This document shows, one piece after another, positions 48,943 through 57,406 of a stretch of 64,000 bases of DNA. How positions within the stretch are numbered: the first letter of the stretch is position 1; every line of letters begins with the position of its first letter. The DNA is taken from NCBI RefSeq assembly GCF_006494425.1, contig NZ_VHIV01000001.1, positions 1,488,001 to 1,552,000 on the forward strand, read 5' to 3'. Source of the DNA: Bacillus dicomae. GTDB taxonomy: Bacteria > Bacillota > Bacilli > Bacillales > Bacillaceae_G. Both the position numbers and the translations under genes were made by a program. The notes beneath the pieces were generated by a model, which worked only from the letters and a program-made list of their open reading frames with translations, searched no databases and was not told the origin of the DNA.

Positions 48943-49680
48943 TTAATGATGACCAGTGAATAGTATAAATACTGTTATTAGTAAAAATCCACCTGTTGCC
49001 CACGTTAGAAATGAAAAGAAAGATAGCTGTTTCTTTGCCTTCCAAAGCATTTCATGAATTGTAACATAGCCAAGTGAACCGATAGCACTTCCCATTATGA
49101 GTCCTTGTAAATGAAGAGCTTTTCCTTCCATCAAAATGCCAAAAACCGTACCAGTACCGAGAATAAGAGAAAGTAATAAAGTCGTTAATAAAAAGGAAAT
49201 ATATTTATGCTTTGTAAAGTGAAAGGGGATAATTAATGCTAAGCCCTCTGGAATATGGTGAATTACAATTGCAAGTAAGAAAGGAATGGCAGCATCATTA
49301 TGATTTATAAAAGCTGTACCTAATGCAAATCCACTCGGCAAATTATGAATAAATATAGCGAAAGAGAGAAAAAGGAAAGTTTGCCATGCTTGTTGATCTT
49401 TTTTATGTATCATTGGATGATGACAATAGTTATCTAATAAGCTCATGACTAAAATACCGATAACTATACCAAGTATAGGTCCAATTATTTCATAGCTTGA
49501 AAATGTTTCAGGAATAATTTCAAGTGATAAAAGCCCAAGCAAAATTCCACCACATAATGCATATAAACGATGCATCTTTTCTTCAATTAGCTGGCGCGTA
49601 GCAATGCCAACAGCACCGCCTAATAGTAATCCACCAAATGAAAAAAACGTAACAATCATTGGAATCCATAATCGTTCCAT
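48943..49680 (-). CDS. ZIP-family metal transporter
   Basis: A 245-residue ZIP carrier with about eight helices. The metal path shows in FIHNLPSGFALGTAF and VIHHIPEGLALIIPF, the paired HNxPSG and HHxPEG signatures, and GSLGYVTIHEML follows near the end. It should import zinc or a similar divalent ion. The ATG at 49680 is chosen because GGAG lies nine bases upstream; an open frame extends to 49704. It is divergent from the methyltransferase. Confidence 0.88.
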   Translation of the reverse strand: MERLWIPMIVTFFSFGGLLLGGAVGIATRQLIEEKMHRLYALCGGILLGLLSLEIIPETFSSYEIIGPILGIVIGILVMSLLDNYCHHPMIHKKDQQAWQTFLFLSFAIFIHNLPSGFALGTAFINHNDAAIPFLLAIVIHHIPEGLALIIPFHFTKHKYISFLLTTLLLSLILGTGTVFGILMEGKALHLQGLIMGSAIGSLGYVTIHEMLWKAKKQLSFFSFLTWATGGFLLITVFILFTGHH

Positions 49681-49833
49681 AGTATCACACTCCGATTCTT
49701 CCACTTATTTTTAGCTTACGAAAAGGAAAGTTAGAATAGTCCAAGTAATTGTGTTTGATTATAGAGAAAAAACTAATAATTCGTTATAATTTATATATTA
49801 AATTTAAGTGGAAATATGAAATGGGGAATAATT

Positions 49834-50604
49834 TTGCAAACAAAGTGGAGTCTATCTGAATATGAAAATCCAAAACGATATGATATAGAAAATAAAAGTT
49901 TATCAGATTTTCCGTTTTTACTATCATGGGCAAAAAAACTACATATACAAAATGAATGGATTCTAGATCTTGCCTGCGGTACAGGAAGGGTTACAATTCC
50001 ATTTATAGAAAATGGATATCAAATGATTGGTGTAGATATACATGAAGGAATGCTTGCTGAAGCAAAGAAAAAAACTACGGATTGTAAAAAGGTAAAATGG
50101 TTACAACAAGACTGTTTACAATTAAGCATGAATGAAACAATTCCGTTAGCATTTATGGTGGGGCACGGATTCCAGCATTTCCTTACGAATACAGATCAAA
50201 ATCAGTTATTAACATCTATTCATCATGTATTAGCAGAGAATGGTATATTCATATTCGATACACGTTTCCCTTCAAAAGAAGAATTAATACAACCATCTAC
50301 AGAAGAATATTGGACAACTATTAGTGATGAAAAGGGAAGAAAATGTGATTTATATACTGAAATGACATACGATTCAATCCAGCAAATACAGCATTACATA
50401 ACAACAAGAAAGTTTTATGAGTATGATGTGTTAGTAGAGGAATTGAAAACAACGATTGATCTACGCTATACATATCCGCAGGAGTTAGAGAGATTATTAG
50501 TAGCGAATGATTTTGAATTATTACATATATATAATGACTGGGAAGGAAATGAGTTAGGGGAAGATTGCTATTCTATGGTAGTAGTTTGCCGGAAGAAAAA
50601 ATAG
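49834..50604 (+). CDS. Class I SAM-dependent methyltransferase
   Basis: A 256-residue methyltransferase. ILDLACGTGRVTIPFIENGY (near residue 50) is motif I, and MIGVDIHEGMLAEAKKK is the SAM-ribose strand. WLQQDCLQLSM is motif II. The TTG at 49834 is preferred because AATGGGGAATAATT lies upstream; an ATG at 49816 in the same frame has a poor ribosome site. The methyl acceptor is unknown. The DUF2185-like gene follows by 48 bases. Confidence 0.82.
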   Translation: MQTKWSLSEYENPKRYDIENKSLSDFPFLLSWAKKLHIQNEWILDLACGTGRVTIPFIENGYQMIGVDIHEGMLAEAKKKTTDCKKVKWLQQDCLQLSMNETIPLAFMVGHGFQHFLTNTDQNQLLTSIHHVLAENGIFIFDTRFPSKEELIQPSTEEYWTTISDEKGRKCDLYTEMTYDSIQQIQHYITTRKFYEYDVLVEELKTTIDLRYTYPQELERLLVANDFELLHIYNDWEGNELGEDCYSMVVVCRKKK

Positions 50605-50652
50605 TATTATTTTAAAAATATGAGTGTAAAAAGCCTTTAAGGAGAGAAAAAG

Positions 50653-51282
50653 ATGTCTTGGTACTTAGATAATGTTTATGAATTAAATAAAGAAGCGCCG
50701 TATACATTCTACCTTCCTAGCTCAGAAGTTTTGGAGAAATTAAAGGTTGGAGATTTGGCAAAGCTAATTTTTGTATCTAAAAATGAGGAAGAAGATGGAT
50801 TTAATGGTGAAAGAATGTGGGTTGAAATCACTGAAAGAAATGAGAAGAAGTTTGTAGGGGAACTGAGCAATGAACCATATCGCTTAGATTTAAAACTAGG
50901 TGATAAAATTTCATTCGGAATTGAAAATATATGTGATACGGAATATGACGATCCAGCTTCAAAAGATTGGGATTTTTATTTTGATACGAAGGTAATTGTT
51001 AGTAATGATGTACTTGAAAAAAGAGAATTTAACTTTATGCTTAAAGAGGATTCAAGAGAAGAAAGTGACTCTGGTTGGTCAATATTAAGTGGCTATGAAA
51101 GTGATGACTATGTGAGTGATCCTAAAAACTTTCAAATTATTTCAATTGGAGTCATATTGAATATAGATGATACTATTTTGAAATTTCTTGAGGAACCACC
51201 TTTATGTGCATATGAAAGAAATGATAAAGGTAGTTTTTATAAGATTGAAGACTATGATTGGGGTACTTATTTAAATGGATAG
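50653..51282 (+). CDS. Imm33/DUF2185-like protein with DUF2314-like N-terminus
   Basis: A 209-residue acidic protein. The first half (KLKVGDLAKLIFVSKNEEED, then MWVEITERNEKKFVGELSNE) resembles the DUF2314 beta domain. The second half (VIVSNDVLEKREFNFMLKED and SDSGWSILSGYESDDYVSD) resembles DUF2185, also known as Imm33, an immunity-protein family. The calls are from pattern memory. AAGGAGAG precedes ATG. No toxin gene is adjacent, so it would be an orphan immunity protein if the family is right. Confidence 0.6.
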   Translation: MSWYLDNVYELNKEAPYTFYLPSSEVLEKLKVGDLAKLIFVSKNEEEDGFNGERMWVEITERNEKKFVGELSNEPYRLDLKLGDKISFGIENICDTEYDDPASKDWDFYFDTKVIVSNDVLEKREFNFMLKEDSREESDSGWSILSGYESDDYVSDPKNFQIISIGVILNIDDTILKFLEEPPLCAYERNDKGSFYKIEDYDWGTYLNG

Positions 51283-51390
51283 AAAAAGTTACTACAATTT
51301 AAAGAAAGCAATATAATTTCACACTATGTGCTTGATGAAGGTTCTACAGATAATAATTCAGGAGAGTAATAGTAAATGGAGGAACTAATG

Positions 51391-52257
51391 ATGCAACAAA
51401 TTAAAAAAATAGGAAACTCATTTTGGTATATGACACCAGTTTCTGAAACAGATAGACCTATATTAGGAATGGTTGTTGGAAAAGAAAAAACTTTAATGAT
51501 CGATGCAGGGAATTCAGAAGAACATGCACAATTATTTTTAGAAATGTTAAAAGAACAAAATGTATCGAATCCTGATTTTGTAGCACTAACGCATTGGCAC
51601 TGGGATCATATTTTTGGATTATCTGTATTACAGAATGCATTAACTATTTCGCACGCTGAAACGAAAAAAGAAATGCAGGCAATGGTATCTTATGAATGGA
51701 CAGATGAAGCGTTGGACGCACGCGTAAAAGAGGGTACTGAAATTGAATTTTGTGCGGATTGCATCAAGAAAGAGTTTGAAGAAAAAGCGAGAAATATAAA
51801 CATTATTCCTCCAACCTTAACGTTCCAGGATCAAATTGAATTAGATCTTGGTGAGGTGACATGCGTGTTAAAACATGTGGGCGGAGATCATGCACATGAT
51901 TCAGTTGTTATGTATATAAAAGAAGAAAAGATATTGTTTTTAGGAGACTGTATATATGCAGATATTTTTTCTTCTAAGTGGAACTATACGACGAAAAGAA
52001 CGTTTGAATTAATAGAAGAGTTGGAGAAATTCGATGCTGAAACTTATATCCTTTCTCATGGGGAAGCAATAGATCGAGCTGAATTTTTACAAGAAATTCA
52101 TTTACTAAAAACAGTAGGAACTTATACAGAAGCTTATAAAGGCGATGAAGGGAAGATAAAGGAAGCTTATAAACGAGACATAGATAGAGAATTAAATGAA
52201 GATGAACTAGAAACAATAACGTTTTTTGTAAATGGTTTTGAAATGGTGAATCTATAA
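51391..52257 (+). CDS. Metallo-beta-lactamase-fold hydrolase
   Basis: A 288-residue hydrolase with the metal motif THWHWDHIFGL (near residue 68). GGDHAHDSVVMYI and FLGDCIYADIF give the third His and the bridging Asp, and LSHGEAIDR is the last His. GGAGG at 51378-51382 lies over the ATG at 51376, which rules that start out. The ATGs at 51388 and 51391 are five and eight bases from it. The substrate is not readable. A terminator follows. Confidence 0.85.
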   Translation: MQQIKKIGNSFWYMTPVSETDRPILGMVVGKEKTLMIDAGNSEEHAQLFLEMLKEQNVSNPDFVALTHWHWDHIFGLSVLQNALTISHAETKKEMQAMVSYEWTDEALDARVKEGTEIEFCADCIKKEFEEKARNINIIPPTLTFQDQIELDLGEVTCVLKHVGGDHAHDSVVMYIKEEKILFLGDCIYADIFSSKWNYTTKRTFELIEELEKFDAETYILSHGEAIDRAEFLQEIHLLKTVGTYTEAYKGDEGKIKEAYKRDIDRELNEDELETITFFVNGFEMVNL

Positions 52258-52290
52258 AACGCAACTTTAATCAGGTAACATTAAACGACA
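52258..52290. repeat. Dispersed short repeat, inverted partial copy (copy 4)
   Basis: AACTTTAATCAG and ATTAAACG are the reverse complement of the GATTAAAGTT part of copies 2 and 3. It follows the hydrolase stop directly. The copy is short, so this is the weakest member. Confidence 0.4.
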
Positions 52291-52291
52291 C

Positions 52292-52327
52292 AAAAAGAGT
52301 ATTGAATTAACTTTCAATACTCTTTTT
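52292..52327 (+). terminator. Intrinsic terminator after the MBL hydrolase
   Basis: AAAAAGAGTATTGAA pairs with TTCAATACTCTTTTT. Confidence 0.85.
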
Positions 52328-52415
52328 AATATTAAGTTCCAAGCAATTTCTAATTATTTTTACTTTGTACCATTTGAAGCTACATCATTTTTTGGTTTTT
52401 CATATAGATAGGCTT

Positions 52416-53357
52416 TTAATTAGAGACTTTCTTTGCTAACCCAGTTATATAGTCAAAAAATTCATTGTGGTTTACATCATATACTACATTTACCGTTCGT
52501 CCATCATCAATTTCCACTGTACGCCCTTGGCTTGGTCCGTATGTATGAACGATACTATTGATCGTTTGTACTTTTGCTAGATCAGCTTTCCCAACAAAGG
52601 CAGCAGTTAATACATCCCACAAATAGTAGGTAGAGTTCTTTGCAAAGTGAACAAGAGGGGGAACAATTGCATAACATTGACCAAGGAAATCAATACCGAT
52701 ATACTTTCGCTCTTTTGCCCACTGTTCACGTATGTCTATAGTTAGAGGAACTTGATTTGTGCTTTCTAGCGTTACTAAGTCGATTTCTATATTTGCTTCC
52801 CATACGCGAGCTACTGCTTCAGGGTCCCAAAACGAATTCCACTCGGCTGTTCCATCATGTTCAGGTTCATGTACATTGCCTGCAGTACGAAATGTACCGC
52901 CCATCCAAACTAAACGTTTAATTTTATTTTCGATTATAGGTGCTTCATATAGTGCACGGGCTAAATCGGTAAGAGGGCCTGTAAATAATAAAGTTGTTTT
53001 CTCTTCAGTTTGTAGAAGAGTCTCAATTAAATGATGATGCGCAGGCTTTGCTGCTACGTGCGTTACAACTTTTCCAGACTCATTTAAAATGGGTAAAGCA
53101 TCTACATAAAATGCATGCATCCGCCAGTCTTTTGGAAACGGATTTTTCCCACGAGAATTAGAAGCTGCTACCTCAATAGTATTTTTGCCGAAGCGATCAA
53201 TAATTTTTCGACTTGCAGACATTGCTGGTTCTAAATAGCAATCTGCTGGGATAACTGAAACACCTGTAAGTTCGACATTATCCATTTGGAGTAATAAAAA
53301 TAGTGAAACTAAATCATCTACACCACCATCATGATTGAAGTACACTTTTTTCATCAT
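52416..53357 (-). CDS. Nucleoside hydrolase (IunH-like)
   Basis: A 313-residue N-ribosidase that splits nucleosides to base and ribose. The metal motif DxDxGxDD is replaced by NHDGGVDDLVSLF near the start, which keeps the Asp pair. LLFTGPLTDLARALYEAP and EWNSFWDPEAVARVWE are the core blocks. The ATG at 53369 overlaps its own ribosome site (ATGGAG); the ATG at 53357, six bases after GGAG, is preferred. It lies 33 bases after the DUF2441 gene in one likely operon. Confidence 0.85.
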   Translation of the reverse strand: MMKKVYFNHDGGVDDLVSLFLLLQMDNVELTGVSVIPADCYLEPAMSASRKIIDRFGKNTIEVAASNSRGKNPFPKDWRMHAFYVDALPILNESGKVVTHVAAKPAHHHLIETLLQTEEKTTLLFTGPLTDLARALYEAPIIENKIKRLVWMGGTFRTAGNVHEPEHDGTAEWNSFWDPEAVARVWEANIEIDLVTLESTNQVPLTIDIREQWAKERKYIGIDFLGQCYAIVPPLVHFAKNSTYYLWDVLTAAFVGKADLAKVQTINSIVHTYGPSQGRTVEIDDGRTVNVVYDVNHNEFFDYITGLAKKVSN

Positions 53358-53390
53358 TGTAATCTCCATTCTCTAATATTTAACTAGAAA

Positions 53391-53993
53391 TTAAATTTTC
53401 ATTTTGGAAAAATCATTGATTATTTCTACTACCTCAATTTTTCCATTAATCAATAGCTCAGGTAATTCGCTTTTTCTATTTCCTTTCCAATACTCTCTAG
53501 CTTGTTCAATTTTTTGAGAGAAAGGAATGCCATCTTCTTTCGGTAAAAGGTTACCGTCACCTTCAAAATAATTTCCAATTACTCGTAGATTAACAATCTG
53601 TAAAACTTCTCGATTGTAAGAATCAAACAATGCTTTCCATTTCAACGCATCTTCATAGCTTTTAGCAGCATATAAACAAGATAATCTTGACGGATAATTA
53701 GGATATTCTTGCACCCTAACCATCTCTACAATCGTTTCCCTAACTGCTCGAATTGTTTGATCTATATAATTCATAACGACTGGAGCATTTTCATTATTTA
53801 TATGTAATTCTTCATTTTTATAGTGATTATTTATTATTTTTATGCCATCTTCACCACTAGCATTTAATTGTTCCTTTTCAAAAAAGAAGTGATATAGAGT
53901 ATTATGTTGATTTTCGTTAAAATGAATGATTTGTCCGATATTCATTTTTCTCCTTGTTACGATGTGATATGCGTGAAATGCTGCTTCATTCAT
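53391..53993 (-). CDS. DUF2441-like protein
   Basis: A 200-residue protein. [20 protein letters not shown] begins it, then [40 protein letters not shown] and the C-terminal [21 protein letters not shown] recall this pattern as DUF2441, of unknown function. The ATG at 53993 is chosen because GGAGGATAACC precedes it; the open frame runs back to 54023. It lies just upstream of the nucleoside hydrolase on the same strand. Confidence 0.72.
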   Translation of the reverse strand: MNEAAFHAYHIVTRRKMNIGQIIHFNENQHNTLYHFFFEKEQLNASGEDGIKIINNHYKNEELHINNENAPVVMNYIDQTIRAVRETIVEMVRVQEYPNYPSRLSCLYAAKSYEDALKWKALFDSYNREVLQIVNLRVIGNYFEGDGNLLPKEDGIPFSQKIEQAREYWKGNRKSELPELLINGKIEVVEIINDFSKMKI

Positions 53994-54126
53994 GGTTATC
54001 CTCCTAGTAAAAGTATAATGCAACGTTAAATTTAGTAATTCAACATCGCGATATATATAACCTTTATAAGTAAAAGTGAGAATTGGAGTAGAAAATAAAG
54101 AAAATATATGATAGCGCTTTATATTT

Positions 54127-54173
54127 GTTCACAAAATGTTCACTTACGAAGGGGTTTCCAATATCGATATAAT
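54127..54173 (+). promoter_or_regulatory. Possible activator-dependent promoter with direct repeats
   Basis: GTTCAC is repeated at 54127 and 54138 with an 11-base period. A TATAAT at 54168-54173 has no good -35 (TACGAA) at the right distance. TTCACA-N5-TTCACT resembles a PhoP-type box. Direct repeats with one helical turn spacing beside a poor -35 fit an OmpR-family activator. Confidence 0.4.
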
Positions 54174-54205
54174 GACAAAGACTAAAAGAGAAAGGATGAT
54201 GAATT

Positions 54206-54691
54206 TTGCCAACAACAAGAAAGGAAAACCTCCAATTTGGTATGATGATGTGCCTTGGGATGGTTATCGGAATGACATTTTACAATTTACTAATGAATGG
54301 ATCAGGAGGGCCAATTCATATTAAGGAGATTGCATTAGAACTAATAATTGGATTTATTATTGCGCTATTAATCGAAATAAGTATTGTTGGACCTTGTGCG
54401 AAAAAAATTGTATTCATGCTACCGTTTGATAAATCGAAGAAAATAAATATTATTATTGCAATGGCGACAGCAATGGTAATCGGAATGGTGTTCTTTATGT
54501 CATTTTTCGGAATGATTATGATGCATTTACATGGTGGGCTACAAGGGGACTCATTTGTTTCAACATATTTTTCAATTTTTATTAAAAATTTCATTATGGC
54601 GTATCCATTACAATTAATTATTATGGGGCCACTTGTGCGTTTCTTATTTGCAAAGTTTATTTTGAAGAATAAAGCTGTAAAAGTAGCGTAA
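54206..54691 (+). CDS. DUF2798-like membrane protein
   Basis: A 161-residue protein with four hydrophobic segments, arranged as two similar pairs. FGMMMCLGMVIGMTFYNLLM in the first half and MATAMVIGMVFFMSFFGMIM in the second share the MxxGMxxF pattern of DUF2798. IEISIVGPCAKKIVFML and LQLIIMGPLVRFLFA are matching second helices. The TTG at 54206 has AAAGGA nine bases before it. The function is unknown. Confidence 0.78.
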   Translation: MPTTRKENLQFGMMMCLGMVIGMTFYNLLMNGSGGPIHIKEIALELIIGFIIALLIEISIVGPCAKKIVFMLPFDKSKKINIIIAMATAMVIGMVFFMSFFGMIMMHLHGGLQGDSFVSTYFSIFIKNFIMAYPLQLIIMGPLVRFLFAKFILKNKAVKVA

Positions 54692-54966
54692 AAAGATTCA
54701 TATTATCTAACTATAAAAATTATATAATATTAATGCGATCTATTGAAAGATTGTAGCATGTATAATGAAGATAATCTAAATAATACGTTTAGTTAGGTGA
54801 AAACATTATGAGTCAAAAAAAATATAAGTAGGGCTATGTGCGAAAAAGAGATTTTAAAGTAAAACAGTGATATGTAACAAAGAGGGGTGCAAATGCAACC
54901 CTCTTTGTACATTCTATAAGCTTTAACGTGCCAAGGAATATGGTATATGTAAGAGTCTTGATAGGT
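54692..54966. other. Intergenic stretch with a hairpin
   Basis: An inverted repeat ACAAAGAGGGGTGCA / TGCAACCCTCTTTGT (54877-54908, one mismatch) lies between convergent genes. It lacks a clear T-run on either side, so termination is only possible. No gene is seen. Confidence 0.4.
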
Positions 54967-55323
54967 TTATTGCTTGGATTGAACCAACTTAAAAAAGGAT
55001 TGTACGTTTTGTGGGCTTGAAAAATTATCAAAGACAATAAAATCGTCTTCATGGTTCATGGTTATTTTTTTGATAAAGGGAATTGCAGACATCTCTAATA
55101 CAACCTCATCCGTATGACTGAAAGCTTCTATTTCAGTGTATTTGAATTCCCATTTCAGTCCTTTTCCAAACATAGCATCAGAACAGAACAATAATCTTTT
55201 ATTTGTAGCAGCTAAAATACCAGATCTGCTCATATAACCAAAATGTATTACGCAGTAGAGTGTAGAAAGAATATCTTCCTCACTGTTTAAGTGTTCTTTT
55301 ATTATTCCTAGATTCGCCTTCAT
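54967..55323 (-). CDS. YokE-like PH-domain protein
   Basis: A 118-residue protein. LNSEEDILSTLYCVIHFGYM, then GILAATNKRLLFCSDAMFGK and LKWEFKYTEIEAFSHTDEV match the bacterial PH (YokE-like) domain. The end, FVFDNFSSPQN-like (VFDNFSSPQNVQSFFKLVQ), is also typical. AGGAGGCC precedes ATG. Binding partner and role are unknown. Confidence 0.8.
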   Translation of the reverse strand: MKANLGIIKEHLNSEEDILSTLYCVIHFGYMSRSGILAATNKRLLFCSDAMFGKGLKWEFKYTEIEAFSHTDEVVLEMSAIPFIKKITMNHEDDFIVFDNFSSPQNVQSFFKLVQSKQ

Positions 55324-55557
55324 GATCAGGCCTCCTTATTGTTGAAAGTAAAGTGTAAAGTTTTCATATCTATTTTATCATATATTAATCTTTTTTGATT
55401 TTACATCCTATAATCAAAAAATCCCTTTAGAATGGAAATATGTAGTGCTGATTTTTATGTAAGGGATGAAAAGAGAGGGGAAAGCCTTTTAGTTTTTGTA
55501 CAATAAAAAACAAGGAGTAGTGGTGTATGTGTGTGTACCATAATACAAAGATATTTT

Positions 55558-55709
55558 AGTTAGAAGCGATGAAGTTGGCGGAACATGTTACAGAGAAAAT
55601 TAGCTCAGCTTTTCTATGACAAATTCGTTGGTAGTTATAAGGAGCTTTGAACTGAGAAAAGCCCCCACTCAATTAAGCTCGTTAAGAGATACTAAGTGGG
55701 GGAGTTGAC
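55558..55709 (+). ncRNA. Solo omega-RNA-like relic of a tnpB element
   Basis: It aligns with the right end of the tnpB element at 36375-36500: shared GACAAATTCGTT, AAGCTCGT, TACTAAGTGG and the terminal GTTGAC (GTTCAC there). Stem 1 is CTCAG (55604-55608) with CTGAG (55652-55656), where the other copy has CTCGG with CCGAG, a compensatory change. Stem 2 is a perfect CCCCCACT (55662-55669) with AGTGGGGG (55695-55702). Codons at 55563-55583 read EAMKLAE, like the TnpB tail EAIRLLA. No tnpB body or left end is present. Confidence 0.7.
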
Positions 55710-55728
55710 TATTTAAGGTATTAATATG

Positions 55729-56550
55729 TTACTTCTCAAACCGCAAATGAACAAACTTCAACAGCTTTATTAAGTTTACAATTCTCATCATTATACGCGT
55801 ACTACCATCCCAATCTTTATTTGTAGGTATATCTTTAAAGAAAGGGGAGCAGCTTAATACTTTTATTGTAGAGGACCATTTTTCTATTGATTTTGGATTG
55901 TTTACGTAAAAATACATCATAGCACCATTATTACCGGATTTCTTTACAGTAGCATTCGAAATATTCAGTGCGAACTTTGATTCAGCGTCAAAATATAATT
56001 CTCCTCCAGGGAAACGTTTTGACATAGCGACTACGATCTTTTTTAAATCTTCTTCTTTAAAGTAATAAAACACACCTGCTGATATGAAAAGAATGCCGTC
56101 ATTTGGATCATATTTTATAGCATCAAACCAAGAAGTATCAAAAAATGATTTAGCTATACTAGTATTCCTTGGTGTATCTTCAATTAAAGTTTTGCGAAAA
56201 GAGATTGCATCGGGCAAATCAAGGTTGTACCAATGTATTGTACCGTTATCGATTCTTGAAAAAGTAGTGTCTAGTCCGGAACCGATGTTTACAATAGTAG
56301 CTCTCGGGTGTTTTATTATAAATTGTGTTATCGTATCGTCAATTTTTCGTGCACGGGTAACGTATGTGATACATCCGTATTCTCCAAATGTATTTGCTAT
56401 TGTTGAGAAGTCAAAATCACATTCTTTAATAATTCGAATAGCCTCTATATCATCTAAGATATCCTTATTTTTCTCACTGCCATATGCTCTTCCCCATAGT
56501 GGAATAAGCATCGTACCTTGTACGGATTGTAAATCTAATTCTTTAACCAT
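55729..56550 (-). CDS. LCM/PPM-type SAM-dependent methyltransferase
   Basis: A 273-residue O-methyltransferase of the leucine-carboxyl-methyltransferase family (PF04072-like). ATIVNIGSGLDTTFSRID is motif I and WYNLDLPDAISFRKTLI is the family's second block. GILFISAGVFYYFKEEDLKK follows. Such enzymes are linked to polyketide or peptide tailoring, and no such cluster adjoins it here. AGGATG precedes ATG. The MarR-type gene lies 33 bases upstream on the same strand, so they share a transcript. Confidence 0.85.
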   Translation of the reverse strand: MVKELDLQSVQGTMLIPLWGRAYGSEKNKDILDDIEAIRIIKECDFDFSTIANTFGEYGCITYVTRARKIDDTITQFIIKHPRATIVNIGSGLDTTFSRIDNGTIHWYNLDLPDAISFRKTLIEDTPRNTSIAKSFFDTSWFDAIKYDPNDGILFISAGVFYYFKEEDLKKIVVAMSKRFPGGELYFDAESKFALNISNATVKKSGNNGAMMYFYVNNPKSIEKWSSTIKVLSCSPFFKDIPTNKDWDGSTRIMMRIVNLIKLLKFVHLRFEK

Positions 56551-56583
56551 GAAACATCCTCCGTTTAGTAATAAACAATATAT

Positions 56584-57024
56584 TTAGTTGTTATTTAACA
56601 TTTTTGAGAGCATTGTATTTGTTTTATATAGTCCATAAGTTAAATCCCGCCTATCTTCTTCAGATAACTTTTCGAGATTTACTGTGAAATTATTATATAT
56701 TTGTTTCCATCTTTCATAATGTACTTTTTCAGCTTTTTCTGTCAGAGAGATTAATATAGCTCTTTTGTCTACCATATCTTGCTTTTTTATGATGTATCCG
56801 TTTTGTTCTAAGTTACGCACTGTTACACTTAATTGTTGTTTAGGGATGTTTAAATAACTAGCAATCATTTTTAAGTTTACAGGCACCTTTTGCTGGGCGA
56901 TATACTCTACTACGTGTTGTTCTAAATGTGTAAATTCTGAGGATTTCTCCGATAGTAATTTAAAAGTACCTGACATATTTAATAATAAATTCATGTATTC
57001 GTTTAATAATTCGTTTTGGGTCAT
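56584..57024 (-). CDS. MarR-family transcriptional regulator
   Basis: A 146-residue winged-helix regulator. VPVNLKMIASYLNIPKQQLS and VTVRNLEQNGYIIKKQDMVD form the helix-turn-helix and the start of the wing, then KRAILISLTEKA. It leads the methyltransferase operon. Two matching inverted repeats lie upstream (57046-57069 and 57101-57120), which suggests that it represses itself and the methyltransferase until a ligand binds. Confidence 0.9.
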   Translation of the reverse strand: MTQNELLNEYMNLLLNMSGTFKLLSEKSSEFTHLEQHVVEYIAQQKVPVNLKMIASYLNIPKQQLSVTVRNLEQNGYIIKKQDMVDKRAILISLTEKAEKVHYERWKQIYNNFTVNLEKLSEEDRRDLTYGLYKTNTMLSKMLNNN

Positions 57025-57314
57025 TGTTTTTGATTCCTTTATGAGTTTAGTAATTATTTTATTACTAAATTAACTATAATTCAATTTAAATTACTCTTTA
57101 TAGTAAATAAAAGTTTACTAATAACTGTTTTTAAAAGTTATGTGGACTGAATTATGAGGGGGCGATAAGTGGTTTTAGGCAAGGAGAATATAACCGAATA
57201 TAAAATATTACTAAACATATATAACTAATGAATACAATGTCTTTTTCAGTTATTATGTTGTAAATCATTTTATGATAAAATCTTTTACATAATTTAATAA
57301 AGGGGTAGTATTCT
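57025..57314. other. Divergent regulatory region of the marR operon
   Basis: Besides the two operator-like repeats it holds only AT-rich sequence, and the upstream region of the 23-codon gene at 57315. Confidence 0.45.
57046..57120. promoter_or_regulatory. Two similar inverted repeats, probable MarR operators
   Basis: TTTAGTAAT-N6-ATTACTAAA (57046-57069) and TAGTAAA-N6-TTTACTA (57101-57120) are both perfect. They share the TAGTAA-N8-TTACTA core and the same spacing. Their centres are 53 bases apart, close to five helical turns. The first lies 22 bases before the MarR start. Confidence 0.65.
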
Positions 57315-57386
57315 ATGGGTTATTTCTCAAATGGTTTATTAGTTGTGTTTGTGCTTATCGTATGTAGTTGTATAATTTTTGGTTAA
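57315..57386 (+). CDS. 23-residue hydrophobic peptide, YjcZ-like
   Basis: The peptide starts MGYFSNGLLVVFVLIVCSCI and ends IFG, forming one hydrophobic helix. The ribosome site AAAGGGG lies nine bases before ATG, and a strong terminator follows the stop by about 20 bases. This is the architecture of the tiny YjcZ-type sporulation-associated proteins, which are numerous in the B. cereus group. The family call is tentative. Confidence 0.55.
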   Translation: MGYFSNGLLVVFVLIVCSCIIFG

Positions 57387-57406
57387 TAATATAATGAGAG
57401 TCTTAT

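Noticed and set aside
54136-54324. 62-codon frame overlapping the DUF2798 gene start
   Set aside because: The other frame has the conserved membrane protein and a well placed AAAGGA before TTG. This frame has no family features.
54877-54908. Hairpin between convergent genes as a terminator
   Set aside because: The stem is good but neither side has a T-run, so I list it only inside the intergenic note.
55558-55709. The relic as a second complete tnpB insertion sequence
   Set aside because: No frame with TnpB motifs and no left-end block lie upstream; only about seven tail codons and the RNA end are present.
56084-56587. 167-codon plus-strand frame
   Set aside because: Antisense to the LCM-type methyltransferase, whose motifs and ribosome site are clear.
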